Part shown: piece by piece, positions 32,107-40,467 of the stretch
Position numbering within the stretch: the first letter of the stretch is position 1
Layout of the letters: every line of letters begins with the position of its first letter
NCBI GenBank assembly: GCA_040768845.1
Contig: JAXGME010000004.1
Location: 62,001-126,000 of the forward strand
From: JAEZHK01 sp040768845
Lineage (GTDB): Bacteria; Bacillota; Clostridia; Christensenellales; Aristaeellaceae
Length of the DNA stretch: 64,000 bases
Direction of reading: 5' to 3'
The notes under the pieces: generated by a model
What the model was told of the DNA's origin: nothing
Databases searched by the model: none
The model's input: the letters and a program-made list of their open reading frames with translations, nothing else
Translations under genes and position numbers: made by a program

Positions 32107-33390
32107 GTGAAAAAGTTCCTGGCTCTGGTCTTGGGATTGATGATGGCCTTCTCCGCAATGGGCGTCGCGTCGGCGGAGGCCGACCCGGTGACCGTTTCGG
32201 TGTGGTGCGCCTATGCCGGCGAGGACCCGTACGGCAAGTACGTGTATGAGTACGCCGACAAGTTCATGGCGGCCAACCCCGGCATCAAGGTGGAAGTGAC
32301 CGCTGTCAGCAGCAACGACATCTATGCCAAGCTCGCCGCCATGGCGACCTCTCCCGACGACATCCCGACGCTGTTCTACACCAGCGCAGACCAGGCCCCC
32401 AGCCTCGTCGATATCGGCCTTGTGGAGGATATGACCAAATATCTGACGGCCGATGACCTTGCCGCCTTTGGCAACGGCGTTGTCGAAGGCTGCCAGGTGG
32501 GCGGCATCATGGCCTACTATCCGATCGACCTGCAGCCGCTGGCCGTGCTCTACCGCATCGATCGCCTTGAAGAGGCCGGCCTTTCGCTGCCCACCACGTG
32601 GGACGAGTTCCTGGAGGTTTCCAAGGCGCTGACCAAGGACACCGACGGCGACGGCAAGGCGGATCAGTGGGGCTTCTCCATGGTCGGCTCCAACAACAGC
32701 TCCGGCCAGTCCCGCTTCATGTCCTACCTGTGGAGCAATGGCCTCAAGGTCGTCTTTAAGGACGGCGACGAGTGGAAGACCGACATCGACACGCCGGAAT
32801 TCCTGAAGGCCTTCACCTTCTGGACCGACATGAACAACGTTAGCCACGTGGTGCCCGAGGGCATCACGGAGATCACCTATCCCACCGCGGCCAACTACTT
32901 CGCGATGGGCTACACCAGCCTGATGGTTTCCGGCGGCAACGCGATGGGCGTGACCTATGACGCCGCGCCGGATCTCAAGGGCAAGATCGGCACCTTCCCC
33001 ATGCCCGGCATTGAGCCCGGCTCCATGATGAACACGGAGGGCTACGCGCTCAGCGCCAACGCCACCGAGGAAGAGAAGAAGGCCGCCGTCGAATTCTGCA
33101 AGTTCTACGCGACCAACGACGCCGAGATGCGCTTCTGGCAGGAGAGCGGCAAGCTGCCCGCCACCGCCACGGGCCTGGCCAGCGAATACCTGCAGGGCGA
33201 GGACTATGCGGGCTTTCTGCAGACCATCGCCAACGGCTGCCGTCCGGTGAACGACTTCCCCGGCATGGGCGCCCTCAAGGGCCTGCTGGGCGACGCGTAC
33301 TCCGCGGTGTTCGCCGGTGAAAAGACCAACGAACAGGCCGTCAGCGACCTGGCCGCCAATATGGCCGAGCTGCTGGAGGACTACAACTGA
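32107..33390 (+). CDS. Carbohydrate ABC transporter substrate-binding protein (SBP family 1)
   Basis: 427 residues from GTG 32107, well spaced from AAAGGAGGA; the frame is open further upstream, but those residues are leader. The signal peptide KKFLALVLGLMMAFSAMGVASA has an AxA-type site and no lipobox Cys. The mature part matches family 1 sugar-binding proteins: ANPGIKVEVTAVSSNDIYAK, YPIDLQPLAVLYRIDRLEEAG, LPTTWDEFLE, DTDGDGKADQWGFS and ALSANATEEEKKAAVEFCKF. It is followed by two permeases and an enolase-superfamily dehydratase. A uronate, aldonate or oligosaccharide ligand is likely; the exact ligand is unknown. Confidence 0.9.
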   Translation: MKKFLALVLGLMMAFSAMGVASAEADPVTVSVWCAYAGEDPYGKYVYEYADKFMAANPGIKVEVTAVSSNDIYAKLAAMATSPDDIPTLFYTSADQAPSLVDIGLVEDMTKYLTADDLAAFGNGVVEGCQVGGIMAYYPIDLQPLAVLYRIDRLEEAGLSLPTTWDEFLEVSKALTKDTDGDGKADQWGFSMVGSNNSSGQSRFMSYLWSNGLKVVFKDGDEWKTDIDTPEFLKAFTFWTDMNNVSHVVPEGITEITYPTAANYFAMGYTSLMVSGGNAMGVTYDAAPDLKGKIGTFPMPGIEPGSMMNTEGYALSANATEEEKKAAVEFCKFYATNDAEMRFWQESGKLPATATGLASEYLQGEDYAGFLQTIANGCRPVNDFPGMGALKGLLGDAYSAVFAGEKTNEQAVSDLAANMAELLEDYN

Positions 33391-33396
33391 TTCTTT

Positions 33397-33438
33397 CCGG
33401 GCGGGGAGAGGGGAGCTCCCGCTCCTCGCCCCGCCCGG
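33397..33438 (+). promoter_or_regulatory. Stem-loop between binding protein and permease genes
   Basis: CCGGGCGGGG (33397-33406) pairs perfectly with CCCCGCCCGG (33429-33438), and inner bases extend the stem. Seven bases after the stop; a short T-rich stretch follows (ATTTCATTCT). Partial terminator or mRNA-stabilising structure. Confidence 0.65.
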
Positions 33439-33468
33439 CGATTTCATTCTGGGGGAGGTGCGGACTGG

Positions 33469-34374
33469 ATGGCGTCTTTGACGGCGACGCGCAGGGCCGC
33501 GATGGGCCGGATGGACCGGCGCCAGCAGAAGATCGGGTACGGCTTTGTGATGCCTGCGGCGATCATCATGGTGGCGCTGATTGTCTATCCGATGCTCTAC
33601 GGTGTCTATCTGAGCTTTTTCAACACCAACCTGGTCACGAAGTGGGATTATGTGGGCCTGAAGTACTACGAGCAGGCGGTCACGAAGCCCGAGTTCGCTT
33701 CCACGGTGCTTCTGACCTTCAAGTTCATGCTGCTGGTGGTGGCGGGCCATTTTCTCCTGGGCTTCCTGCTGGCCTCCTTCCTCAACAAGGAATTCAAGGG
33801 CCGTCTGGCCTACCGCATCATCTTCATGCTGCCGTGGCTCTTTCCGGAAACCGTGGTGGCGCTGCTCTTCACCTGGATCATGAACCCGATGTACGGCGTG
33901 CTGAACGCCATCCTGCGGGGGCTGGGGCTGATTTCCGGAAACGTCTCCTGGCTGGGGACGGCGGAGCTGGCCTTCCCCTCGGTGGTCTTTGCCTGCATCT
34001 GGAAGGGTTATCCGCTGGTGATGACGATGACCCTCGCCGGCATGCAGTCCATTTCCCACGATTTGTACGAGGCATCCTACATCGACGGCGCCAACCGCTG
34101 GCAGCAGTTTCTGCACGTGACGGTGCCTTCGCTCCGGCCGGTGCTCACCACCACGCTGATCCTCGACAGCGTCTGGTGGTTCAAACAGTACACGCTGGTC
34201 TATACCATGACGGCCGGCGGGCCGGGCAGCGCCACCAGTCTGGTGAGCCTGAACATCTTCTCGACGGCCTTTGAGTCGCTCCGGTTCGGCAAGGCGTCGG
34301 CCTGGGCGGTCATCGTGTTCTTTATCTGCTATCTGATCGCAAAAGTGTACAGGGTGGTGTTGAAGGATGACTAA
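33469..34374 (+). CDS. Carbohydrate ABC transporter permease (MalF/UgpA type)
   Basis: 301 residues, six membrane segments starting near residue 27. FVMPAAIIMVALIVYPMLYG is the usual first helix, and the EAA loop is near residue 200 (LYEASYIDGANRWQQFLHVT). A basic N-terminus (residues 1-24) precedes it. It overlaps the second permease gene by 8 bp. No ATP-binding subunit is encoded in the operon, so an MsmX/UgpC-type ATPase elsewhere must serve it. Confidence 0.92.
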   Translation: MASLTATRRAAMGRMDRRQQKIGYGFVMPAAIIMVALIVYPMLYGVYLSFFNTNLVTKWDYVGLKYYEQAVTKPEFASTVLLTFKFMLLVVAGHFLLGFLLASFLNKEFKGRLAYRIIFMLPWLFPETVVALLFTWIMNPMYGVLNAILRGLGLISGNVSWLGTAELAFPSVVFACIWKGYPLVMTMTLAGMQSISHDLYEASYIDGANRWQQFLHVTVPSLRPVLTTTLILDSVWWFKQYTLVYTMTAGGPGSATSLVSLNIFSTAFESLRFGKASAWAVIVFFICYLIAKVYRVVLKDD

Positions 34375-35215
34375 GAATAGCGCCCGGACGAAAAACGCGG
34401 CCGGAAGCGCGATGCGCTACGTGATGCTCACGGTGCTGGCGATGTTCATCATCGTCCCCATCGCGTGGATGCTCTCCACCGCCTTCAAGACCGAGCCCCA
34501 GACCTACATGCCCACGCCCAGCTGGATTCCCAACCCCTGGACGTTTGATTCCTTCATTAAATTCTGGAAGATTTACGACTTTGGCCGGATGACGCTCAAC
34601 AGCCTCATCACCTGCGCCTTCTCGACGCTCATCTGCGTCGCGGTGTCGTGCCTGTCGGGCTACGGCATCACGCGCTACAAATTCCGCGGGAAGAAGATGT
34701 ACATGAACTTCCTGCTGGTGACGCAGATGTTCCCCAGCGTCATGCTGGTGGTGCCCTTTTACTCGATCCTGACCACCTACCGGCTCAACAACACGCTGGC
34801 GGGCCTGATCATTGTGTACGCGGCCACCAACGTGGCCTTCTCCACCTGGATGATGGTTTCCTATTTTAAGACCATCCCCATCGAGCTGGACGAGGCCGCC
34901 CGGGTGGACGGCGCCTCGGCCTTCTACACCTTCTGGAAGATTATCCTGCCGCTGACGCTTCCCGGCATCGCGTCGGTTGCGATTTTCACGTTCATCAACG
35001 GATGGAACGAGTACATGTACTCGGCCGTGCTGATGTCCAAGGATTCGCTCAAGACGCTGACGGTGGGCATCGTATCCCTCAACACCCAATACCAGGTGAA
35101 GTGGAACGACCTGATGGCGGCTTCCTCCTTCTCCTGCCTGCCGCTGATCATCCTCTTTGTCTGCTTCCAGCGGTACTTTATCGCGGGCATGACCAGCGGC
35201 GCGGTCAAGAGTTGA
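34367..35215 (+). CDS. Carbohydrate ABC transporter permease (MalG/UgpE type)
   Basis: 282 residues with six membrane helices. The EAA loop ELDEAARVDGASAFYTFWKI lies near residue 170, and the C-terminus RYFIAGMTSGAVKS is the typical MalG ending. Start ATG 34367 sits inside the end of the first permease gene. The N-terminal 20 residues are basic and cytoplasmic. Confidence 0.92.
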   Translation: MTKNSARTKNAAGSAMRYVMLTVLAMFIIVPIAWMLSTAFKTEPQTYMPTPSWIPNPWTFDSFIKFWKIYDFGRMTLNSLITCAFSTLICVAVSCLSGYGITRYKFRGKKMYMNFLLVTQMFPSVMLVVPFYSILTTYRLNNTLAGLIIVYAATNVAFSTWMMVSYFKTIPIELDEAARVDGASAFYTFWKIILPLTLPGIASVAIFTFINGWNEYMYSAVLMSKDSLKTLTVGIVSLNTQYQVKWNDLMAASSFSCLPLIILFVCFQRYFIAGMTSGAVKS

Positions 35216-35246
35216 CATACATTTGAAAAAAATGGAGGACACCTTC

Positions 35247-36497
35247 ATGGCAGGCCTGACCATCCGGGACATCAAAACATTTGTCACGGCCCCCCGGGGC
35301 ATCAACCTGGTGGTTGTCAAAGTGGAAACCAGCGATCCTGGCCTTGTCGGCTACGGCTGCGCCACCTTTACCTGGCGCGCCAAGGCCGTCGTGGCGGCGA
35401 TTGACGAATACCTGAAGCCCATGCTGATCGGCAGAAATGCCGCCAACATCGAAGACGTCTGGCAGAGCGCCATGGGCGGCTCCTACTGGCGCAACGGGCC
35501 CGTGCTCAACAACGCCCTCTCCGGCGTGGACGAGGCGCTGTGGGACATCAAGGGCAAAATGGCGGGCATGCCGCTGTACGACCTGTTCGGCGGCAAGTGC
35601 CGCGAGGGCATCGCGGCCTACCGGCACGCCGACGGAAGCTCCTTTGAAGAAGTGGACCGGGCCATCGAGGACTATCTGGCCCAAGGCTACCGGTATATCC
35701 GCGTGCACATGGGCACCTACGGCGGCAACATGCACGGATCGCGCAACGGCGAAATGCACCGGCCGGAAAATTGCCCGACCGGCGCCTACTACGATCCCCA
35801 CGCCTACACGCGCAGCGTGGTCAAGCTGTTTGAGCACGTGCGCTCGAAGTACGGCTGGGAGATCGAGCTGATGCACGATGTGCATGAGCGGCTGCCGCTG
35901 GCGGACACGCTGGCCTTCGCCAAGGAGATGGAGCCCTTCAAGCTGTTCTTTCTGGAGGACTCGCTGCCGCCGGACCAGATCGACTACTTCAAGTACCTTC
36001 GGGAGCAGACAGCCGTGCCGCTGGCGATGGGCGAGCTGTTCACCCATCCGCTGGAGTGGAAGCGCGCCGTGCAGAACCAGTGGATTGACTTCATCCGCGT
36101 GCATCTGAGCGATATCGGCGGCCTGACGCCCGCGCGCAAGCTGGCTTCCTTCTGCGAGGCCTACGGCGTGCGCACCGCCTGGCACGGGCCCAGCGATTTG
36201 TCGCCCATCGGCGCGGCGGCGCAGATGCACCTGGACCTGAGCGCGCCCAACTTCGGCATTCAGGAATTCTCCGGCTTTGTCGAGCGGCAGAGCGCGGGGG
36301 CGGCCAGCTTTGTGGAGAGCGAACTGGAGGTCTTCCCCGGCTGCCCCGAGGCGCGGGACGGCTATATCTACCTCAGCGACCGGCCGGGCATCGGCGTCGG
36401 CTTTGACGAGAAGGCGGCCGCCAAGTACCCGTACACCGAGATGGACTTCGGCTGGCTGTTTGCCCGGCTCAAGGACGGCACCGCCGTGAGGCCCTGA
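35247..36497 (+). CDS. Mandelate racemase/enolase-superfamily sugar-acid dehydratase (ManD/RspA type)
   Basis: 416 residues from ATG 35247 (GGAGG site, 8 bp spacing); a TTG 24 bp upstream is less likely. Predicted metal ligands are Asp211 in LMHDVHERL, Glu237 in FLEDSLPP and Glu263 in MGELFTHP. The His in TAWHGPSDLSP and the Tyr/Arg in YRYIRVHMG match mannonate dehydratase-type members, which convert D-mannonate (or D-gluconate) to 2-keto-3-deoxygluconate. It follows the importer by 31 bp, so its substrate is probably what the importer brings in or a derivative. RspA-type proteins often have low activity, so the precise reaction is uncertain. Confidence 0.85.
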   Translation: MAGLTIRDIKTFVTAPRGINLVVVKVETSDPGLVGYGCATFTWRAKAVVAAIDEYLKPMLIGRNAANIEDVWQSAMGGSYWRNGPVLNNALSGVDEALWDIKGKMAGMPLYDLFGGKCREGIAAYRHADGSSFEEVDRAIEDYLAQGYRYIRVHMGTYGGNMHGSRNGEMHRPENCPTGAYYDPHAYTRSVVKLFEHVRSKYGWEIELMHDVHERLPLADTLAFAKEMEPFKLFFLEDSLPPDQIDYFKYLREQTAVPLAMGELFTHPLEWKRAVQNQWIDFIRVHLSDIGGLTPARKLASFCEAYGVRTAWHGPSDLSPIGAAAQMHLDLSAPNFGIQEFSGFVERQSAGAASFVESELEVFPGCPEARDGYIYLSDRPGIGVGFDEKAAAKYPYTEMDFGWLFARLKDGTAVRP

Positions 36498-36520
36498 GGA
36501 CGCGATCGCAGAGCGAAAGA

Positions 36521-36553
36521 GGGACCGGGAAGCTTCAGCGGCTTCCCGGTCCC
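36521..36553. terminator. Bidirectional hairpin between convergent sugar-acid genes
   Basis: A 13-bp perfect stem (GGGACCGGGAAGC with its complement), 7-nt loop. Flanks are pyrimidine-rich outward on the plus strand (TTCCG) and TCTTTCG on the minus strand. It closes both transcripts. Confidence 0.65.
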
Positions 36554-36570
36554 TTCCGTGTACGGTTTTG

Positions 36571-37722
36571 TTACCATTCCGCGGGCGTGCCGTCCTCATT
36601 GCGCCAGACGGGGCTCTTCCAGTTGTGGCCGGCCTTCGCGGCCTCCCGCACGTAGGCCTCGTTGACCTCAATTCCCAAACCCGGGCCTTTGGGCGGGGCG
36701 ACATAGCCGTCCTCGTAATGAAAGACCTCCGGGTTTTTGATGTAGTCCAGCAGCTCGTTGCCCTTGTTGTAGTGGATGCCCAGGCTCTGCTCCTGGATGA
36801 AGGCATTGGGCGTGGCGCAATCCAGCTGGATGCAGCTGGCCAGCGCGATGGGACCCAGCGGGCAATGGGGCGCCACGGCCACGTCGTAGGTCTCGGCCTG
36901 GGCGGCGATGCGGCGGCACTCGCTGAGCCCGCCGGCGTGGGAGAGGTCCGGCTGCACGATGTCCACCACGCCCGCCTCCAGGATGCGCTTGAAGTCCCAG
37001 CGGGAGTAGAGCCGCTCGCCGGTGGCGATGGGGGTGCTGGTGTGGCGCGCGATCTCCTTCAGCGCGTCCAGATTCTCCGGCAGCACCGGCTCCTCGATGA
37101 AGAGCAGCTTGAAGGGGTCCAGCTCCTTGGCCAGAACCTTGGCCATAGGCTTGTGCACGCGGCCGTGGAAGTCCAGCGCCACGTCCATCGTGTAGCCGAC
37201 GGCGTCGCGGATGGCGGCGATCTTTTTCACCGCGGCCTCCACCTTGCCGAAGGAATCGACAAAGTGCATCGTCGCCTCAAAGGGGGTGAGCTTGAGGGCG
37301 GTATAGCCCATCGACCGCTTTTCAACGGCCTGGGCGGCCAGTTCCTCCGGCGTTTCGCCGTGAATCCAGCTGTACATCTTCAGCCTGTCGCGGCACAGAC
37401 CGCCCATCAGGTCGTACACCGGCACGCCCAGCGCCTTGCCCTTGATGTCCCACAGCGCCTGATCCACGCCGGAGATGGCGCTCATCAGCACCGGGCCGCC
37501 GCGGTAGAAGGCGCAGCGGTACATGCTCTGCCACAGGTATTCAATCCGGAAGGGGTCCTGCCCGATCAGGGCGCCCTCCAGTTCGTGCACCGCGGCGGCG
37601 GTGGCGGCGGCGCGGCCCTCCACCACGGGCTCGCCCCAGCCGGCGACCCCTTCGTCGGTGGTGATTTTGAGAAACAGCCAGCGCGGCGGTACCAGAAACG
37701 TCTCAAGCCCCGTGATCTTCAT
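36571..37722 (-). CDS. dgoD: Galactonate dehydratase-like enolase-superfamily enzyme
   Basis: 383 residues from ATG 37722 (GGAGG site); DgoD is 382 residues in E. coli. Features: MKITGLETFLVPPRWLFLKI at the start, the DFHGRVHKPMA catalytic/metal region, EEPVLPENLDAL, the GERLYSRWDFK motif and the catalytic His in VAPHCPLGPIAL, ending with the GLGIEVNE loop. It dehydrates D-galactonate (or a close aldonate) to 2-keto-3-deoxygalactonate in the cytoplasm. It is last in the minus-strand operon after the aldolase and kinase, which together would give pyruvate and glyceraldehyde 3-phosphate. Confidence 0.9.
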   Translation of the reverse strand: MKITGLETFLVPPRWLFLKITTDEGVAGWGEPVVEGRAAATAAAVHELEGALIGQDPFRIEYLWQSMYRCAFYRGGPVLMSAISGVDQALWDIKGKALGVPVYDLMGGLCRDRLKMYSWIHGETPEELAAQAVEKRSMGYTALKLTPFEATMHFVDSFGKVEAAVKKIAAIRDAVGYTMDVALDFHGRVHKPMAKVLAKELDPFKLLFIEEPVLPENLDALKEIARHTSTPIATGERLYSRWDFKRILEAGVVDIVQPDLSHAGGLSECRRIAAQAETYDVAVAPHCPLGPIALASCIQLDCATPNAFIQEQSLGIHYNKGNELLDYIKNPEVFHYEDGYVAPPKGPGLGIEVNEAYVREAAKAGHNWKSPVWRNEDGTPAEW

Positions 37723-37733
37723 GAAATGCCTCC

Positions 37734-38756
37734 TCAGCGCTGTACGCGGCCCGAACCGTCGCCCTGCGCCAGCTTCTCGATTTCGTCCACGGTCACCAGA
37801 TTGAAGTCGTGCTCGATGGCGTGCTTCAGGCAGGACGCGGCCGCCGCGAATTCCACGGCGCGCTGCGGATCGTAGCCGTTTTCGAGCGCGTAGATCATGC
37901 CGGCACCGAAGCTGTCGCCGCCGCCCACACGGTCGACGATGTGCACGCGGTAGCGCTTGGAGAAGCGGGCTTCGCCGCCCTCGTAGAACATCGCGCCCCA
38001 CTCGTTGTCACTGGCGGAAATGCTGCCCCGCAGCGTGATGGCCACCTTTTTGATGCCGAACCGCTCCGAGAGCTGCCGGGCCACGTCCACGTAGCCCTCG
38101 CGGTTCAGTTCGCCCTTCTCCACCCGGGTGCCCGAGGCGCGGATGCCGAACACGTCCGCGGCGTCCTCCTCGTTGGCGATCAAAAGGTCCACATAGGGCA
38201 TGAAGCGCGCCATCACCTCGCCCGCGCGCTCGCGGCTCCACAGGTTCTTGCGGTAGTTGAGATCGCAGCTGACGGTGACACCCGCCTTTTTTGCGGCCTT
38301 CAGCGCGTCCAGGCAGATGTCCGGCAGCGCTCCGCCCAGCGCGGGCGTGATGCCGGTGAAGTGGAACCAGGCGGCGCCGGAGAAGATCTTCTCCCAGTCA
38401 AAGTCCTCTCGGGACGCCTCCGCGATGGCGGAGTGCGCCCGGTCGTAGAGCACCTTGCTGGCGCGCTGGCTGGCGCCCTTTTCCACAAAGTATAGGCCCA
38501 GTCGGTCCCCGCCCCAGGCGATGGACGAGCAGTCGATCTGGTAGCGCGACAGCTCCATCATGGCGGCGCGGCCCAGATCGTTTTTGGGCAGGCGGGTCAC
38601 GTAGGCGACCGGCTGCCCCATGTAGGCCAGCGACACCGCCACATTGGCTTCGCCGCCCGCAAACGAAAGCTCCAGCTTCTGCGCCTGCACCAACCGAAGG
38701 TAGCCCTCGGGGTTCAGCCGCCCCATCATCTCACCAAAACAGACCGTCCTTTTCAT
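37734..38756 (-). CDS. kdgK: 2-keto-3-deoxygluconate kinase-like PfkB sugar kinase
   Basis: 340 residues from ATG 38756 with AAGGAGTG. PfkB motifs: GGEANVAVSLAYMG near residue 37 and the C-terminal DRVGGGDSFGAG containing the catalytic Asp. MMGRLNPEGYLRLVQAQKLE at the N-terminus is frequent in clostridial KDG kinases. It phosphorylates 2-keto-3-deoxy-gluconate or -galactonate with ATP. It lies 10 bp behind the aldolase gene and 11 bp before the dehydratase, a complete Entner-Doudoroff-type sugar-acid branch. Confidence 0.88.
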   Translation of the reverse strand: MKRTVCFGEMMGRLNPEGYLRLVQAQKLELSFAGGEANVAVSLAYMGQPVAYVTRLPKNDLGRAAMMELSRYQIDCSSIAWGGDRLGLYFVEKGASQRASKVLYDRAHSAIAEASREDFDWEKIFSGAAWFHFTGITPALGGALPDICLDALKAAKKAGVTVSCDLNYRKNLWSRERAGEVMARFMPYVDLLIANEEDAADVFGIRASGTRVEKGELNREGYVDVARQLSERFGIKKVAITLRGSISASDNEWGAMFYEGGEARFSKRYRVHIVDRVGGGDSFGAGMIYALENGYDPQRAVEFAAAASCLKHAIEHDFNLVTVDEIEKLAQGDGSGRVQR

Positions 38757-38766
38757 GCTGCACTCC

Positions 38767-39405
38767 TTATGCGAGATTGGTATAGGCCCGGGCCAGATCC
38801 CGCAGATCTTCATAGCGCCCCTCGGCAATCAGCTTGTTGTTGACGATGTTTCCGCCGATGCCCGCCGCTCCGGCGCCGGCCTTGAAAAAGCCGGCAAGGT
38901 TATCCAGGTCCACGCCGCCCACCGCCATCAGCGGGATGTGGGGGAGCGGCCCCCTGATCGCCTTGATGTAGCCGGGGCCCAGATCCCCGGCGGGGAAGAG
39001 CTTGACCATCGCCGCGCCCAGCTTCCAGGCCTGCGCGACCTCGCTGGGGGTCATCGCGCCGGGAATCGCGCCGATTCCCAGCTTCTGCGCCTCGTCGATC
39101 ACATCCGGGTCGATGTTGGGCGCCAGCGCAAAGCGCGCGCCCGCGCCTGCCGCGGCGCGCGCCTGCTCCCGGGTCATCACCGTGCCGGCGCCCACCAGCA
39201 TGCCGTCAAAGCGGCCGGTCAGCGCCTCGATCATCTTCGACGTCTGGCGAACGCAGTCCGGATCGGCCTGATCAAAGGTGATCTCCATCAGCCGAATCCC
39301 ACCCTCGTACAGCGCTTCGGCGGCGGGCACGATCCGCTCCGGCGGCACCCGCCGCGCGATGGCGACAATCCTGCGCCTTAGGATTTCCTCTAAAAGCTGA
39401 ATGAT
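38767..39405 (-). CDS. KDPG/KHG aldolase family protein with no in-frame AUG start
   Basis: About 212 residues. The fold is clear: IVAIARRVPPERIVPAAEALYEGG, catalytic Glu in LMEITFDQ, GAGTVMT, and Schiff-base Lys in AMVKLFPAG near residue 135. It splits phosphorylated 2-keto-3-deoxy sugar acids to pyruvate and an aldehyde. The start is odd: the promoter at 39482-39510 places transcription near 39475, so the upstream in-frame ATG (39483) cannot be used. A strong GGGGAGGGGAG lies before ATC 39405 / ATT 39402, in frame, and before an ATG at 39409 that is one base out of frame. A non-AUG start, a +1 shift or a sequencing indel are all possible. I place the start at 39405 provisionally. Confidence 0.8.
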   Translation of the reverse strand: MIQLLEEILRRRIVAIARRVPPERIVPAAEALYEGGIRLMEITFDQADPDCVRQTSKMIEALTGRFDGMLVGAGTVMTREQARAAAGAGARFALAPNIDPDVIDEAQKLGIGAIPGAMTPSEVAQAWKLGAAMVKLFPAGDLGPGYIKAIRGPLPHIPLMAVGGVDLDNLAGFFKAGAGAAGIGGNIVNNKLIAEGRYEDLRDLARAYTNLA

Positions 39406-39456
39406 GCATCGCTCCCCTCCCCGGGCCGTAAAGGCACCGGTTGTTCGTATATAGGA

Positions 39457-39510
39457 ACATGATACCTGATTACGCACAAACATGATACCACCGCCTGCGG
39501 CCGGTGTCAA
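39457..39510 (-). promoter_or_regulatory. Promoter of the aldolase-kinase-dehydratase operon with direct-repeat operator
   Basis: Minus strand TTGACA (39505-39510), 17-bp spacer, TATCAT (39482-39487). AACATGATACC occurs at 39457-39467 and 39479-39489 (22-bp period, two helical turns); one copy covers the -10 box and the other lies downstream of the start. This is well placed for repression, probably by the divergent IclR protein. Confidence 0.78.
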
Positions 39511-39527
39511 TCGTCCGCGGGCGAAAA

Positions 39528-39556
39528 TTGACAGCCGAGGGGGGGTGTGGTAGAAT
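39528..39556 (+). promoter_or_regulatory. Promoter of the IclR gene
   Basis: TTGACA (39528-39533), 17-bp spacer, TAGAAT (39551-39556). It is back to back with the aldolase operon promoter, 17 bp between the two -35 boxes. Confidence 0.8.
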
Positions 39557-39614
39557 CGGTTTGAATTTTCGGGCTCGCGGTGCGCGGTGCGCTATCGTGA
39601 TACGGAGGCGGAAC

Positions 39615-40400
39615 ATGGAAAACGGCCGGGACCGGGGCGCGCCCCACCGCGCGGCGGACAGGACCATCCGGGCGATCGAATACGTGGCGGCGTCCCCCTC
39701 CGGGCGGACGTTCAGCCAGATCGTCGAGCACCTGGACGCGCCCAAGAGCAGCATTCATCCGATTCTGCGCACGCTGTGCGAGCGCGGCTTTCTGATGGTA
39801 TCGCCGGACACGCGGCTGTACAGGACGGGCGCGCGGCTGTTCGAATGCGGCAACAGCTATCTGGAGCAGACGGATGCGCTGGCGCTGATCCGCGGGCAGA
39901 TGCGGCGGATCGTGGACGCCTGCAGCGAAACCTGTCATTTTGGCATTCTGGAGGGCGGCGACGTGCTGTACCTGCTGAAGATCGACTCGCCGGAGCCCAT
40001 CCGGATGTATTCGTCGGTGGGGCGGCGCCTGAGCGCCTACGCCACCGCCCTGGGCAAGGCGCTCTTGTCGGATCATACGCCCGCGATGCTCAAAGCCCTG
40101 TATCCGGAGGGCCTGAAGCCGGTGACGGATAGGACGGTCGTCCACATGGACGAATTGGCGGCGCAGCTCGCCGCCGTGCGGGAGACGGGCCTTTCGTATG
40201 AATCCGAGGAATCGGACCAGCACGTGCGCTGCGTCGGCGCGCCGATCCGGAAGGACGGGCGGATCGTCGCGGCGGTCAGCGTCTCGGTGCCGCTGTTTCG
40301 GGCGGAGGAGGAGAAAATGCGCTTTATCGGCGATCTGCTCCGGAACGCGCGGGCGCGGATCGAGGGCATCGTCGCCGAGCGCGACGCGCTGTTCCGTTGA
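39615..40400 (+). CDS. IclR-family transcriptional regulator
   Basis: 261 residues from ATG 39615 (CGGAGGCGG site). N-terminal winged helix, residues about 15-75 (ADRTIRAIEYVAASPSGRTF, HLDAPKSSIHPILRTLCERGF). The C-terminal IclR ligand domain includes SSVGRRLSAYATALGKALL, SYESEESDQHVRCVGAPI and AAVSVSVPLF. IclR proteins of the KdgR type respond to 2-keto-3-deoxygluconate or related acids. Divergent from the aldolase-kinase-dehydratase operon and probably its repressor. It faces the second aldolase gene across a GC-rich hairpin. Confidence 0.9.
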   Translation: MENGRDRGAPHRAADRTIRAIEYVAASPSGRTFSQIVEHLDAPKSSIHPILRTLCERGFLMVSPDTRLYRTGARLFECGNSYLEQTDALALIRGQMRRIVDACSETCHFGILEGGDVLYLLKIDSPEPIRMYSSVGRRLSAYATALGKALLSDHTPAMLKALYPEGLKPVTDRTVVHMDELAAQLAAVRETGLSYESEESDQHVRCVGAPIRKDGRIVAAVSVSVPLFRAEEEKMRFIGDLLRNARARIEGIVAERDALFR

Positions 40401-40416
40401 AGCGGCGGGAAGACCG

Positions 40417-40454
40417 CGCGTGGGGGCGGGGCCAAATGGCTCCGCCCCCACGCG
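40417..40454. terminator. Hairpin between convergent IclR and second aldolase genes
   Basis: A 13-bp stem (CGCGTGGGGGCGG with its complement), extended by GCC/GGC beyond one mismatch, AAAT loop. No T-tract; probably a bidirectional 3' end structure. Confidence 0.6.
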
Positions 40455-40467
40455 CGTCTGCGGCAAA

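Noticed and set aside
31870..34116. 748-codon minus-strand frame opposite the carbohydrate importer
   Set aside because: Shadow of the binding-protein and permease genes; composition is His/Gly/Arg-rich without motifs.
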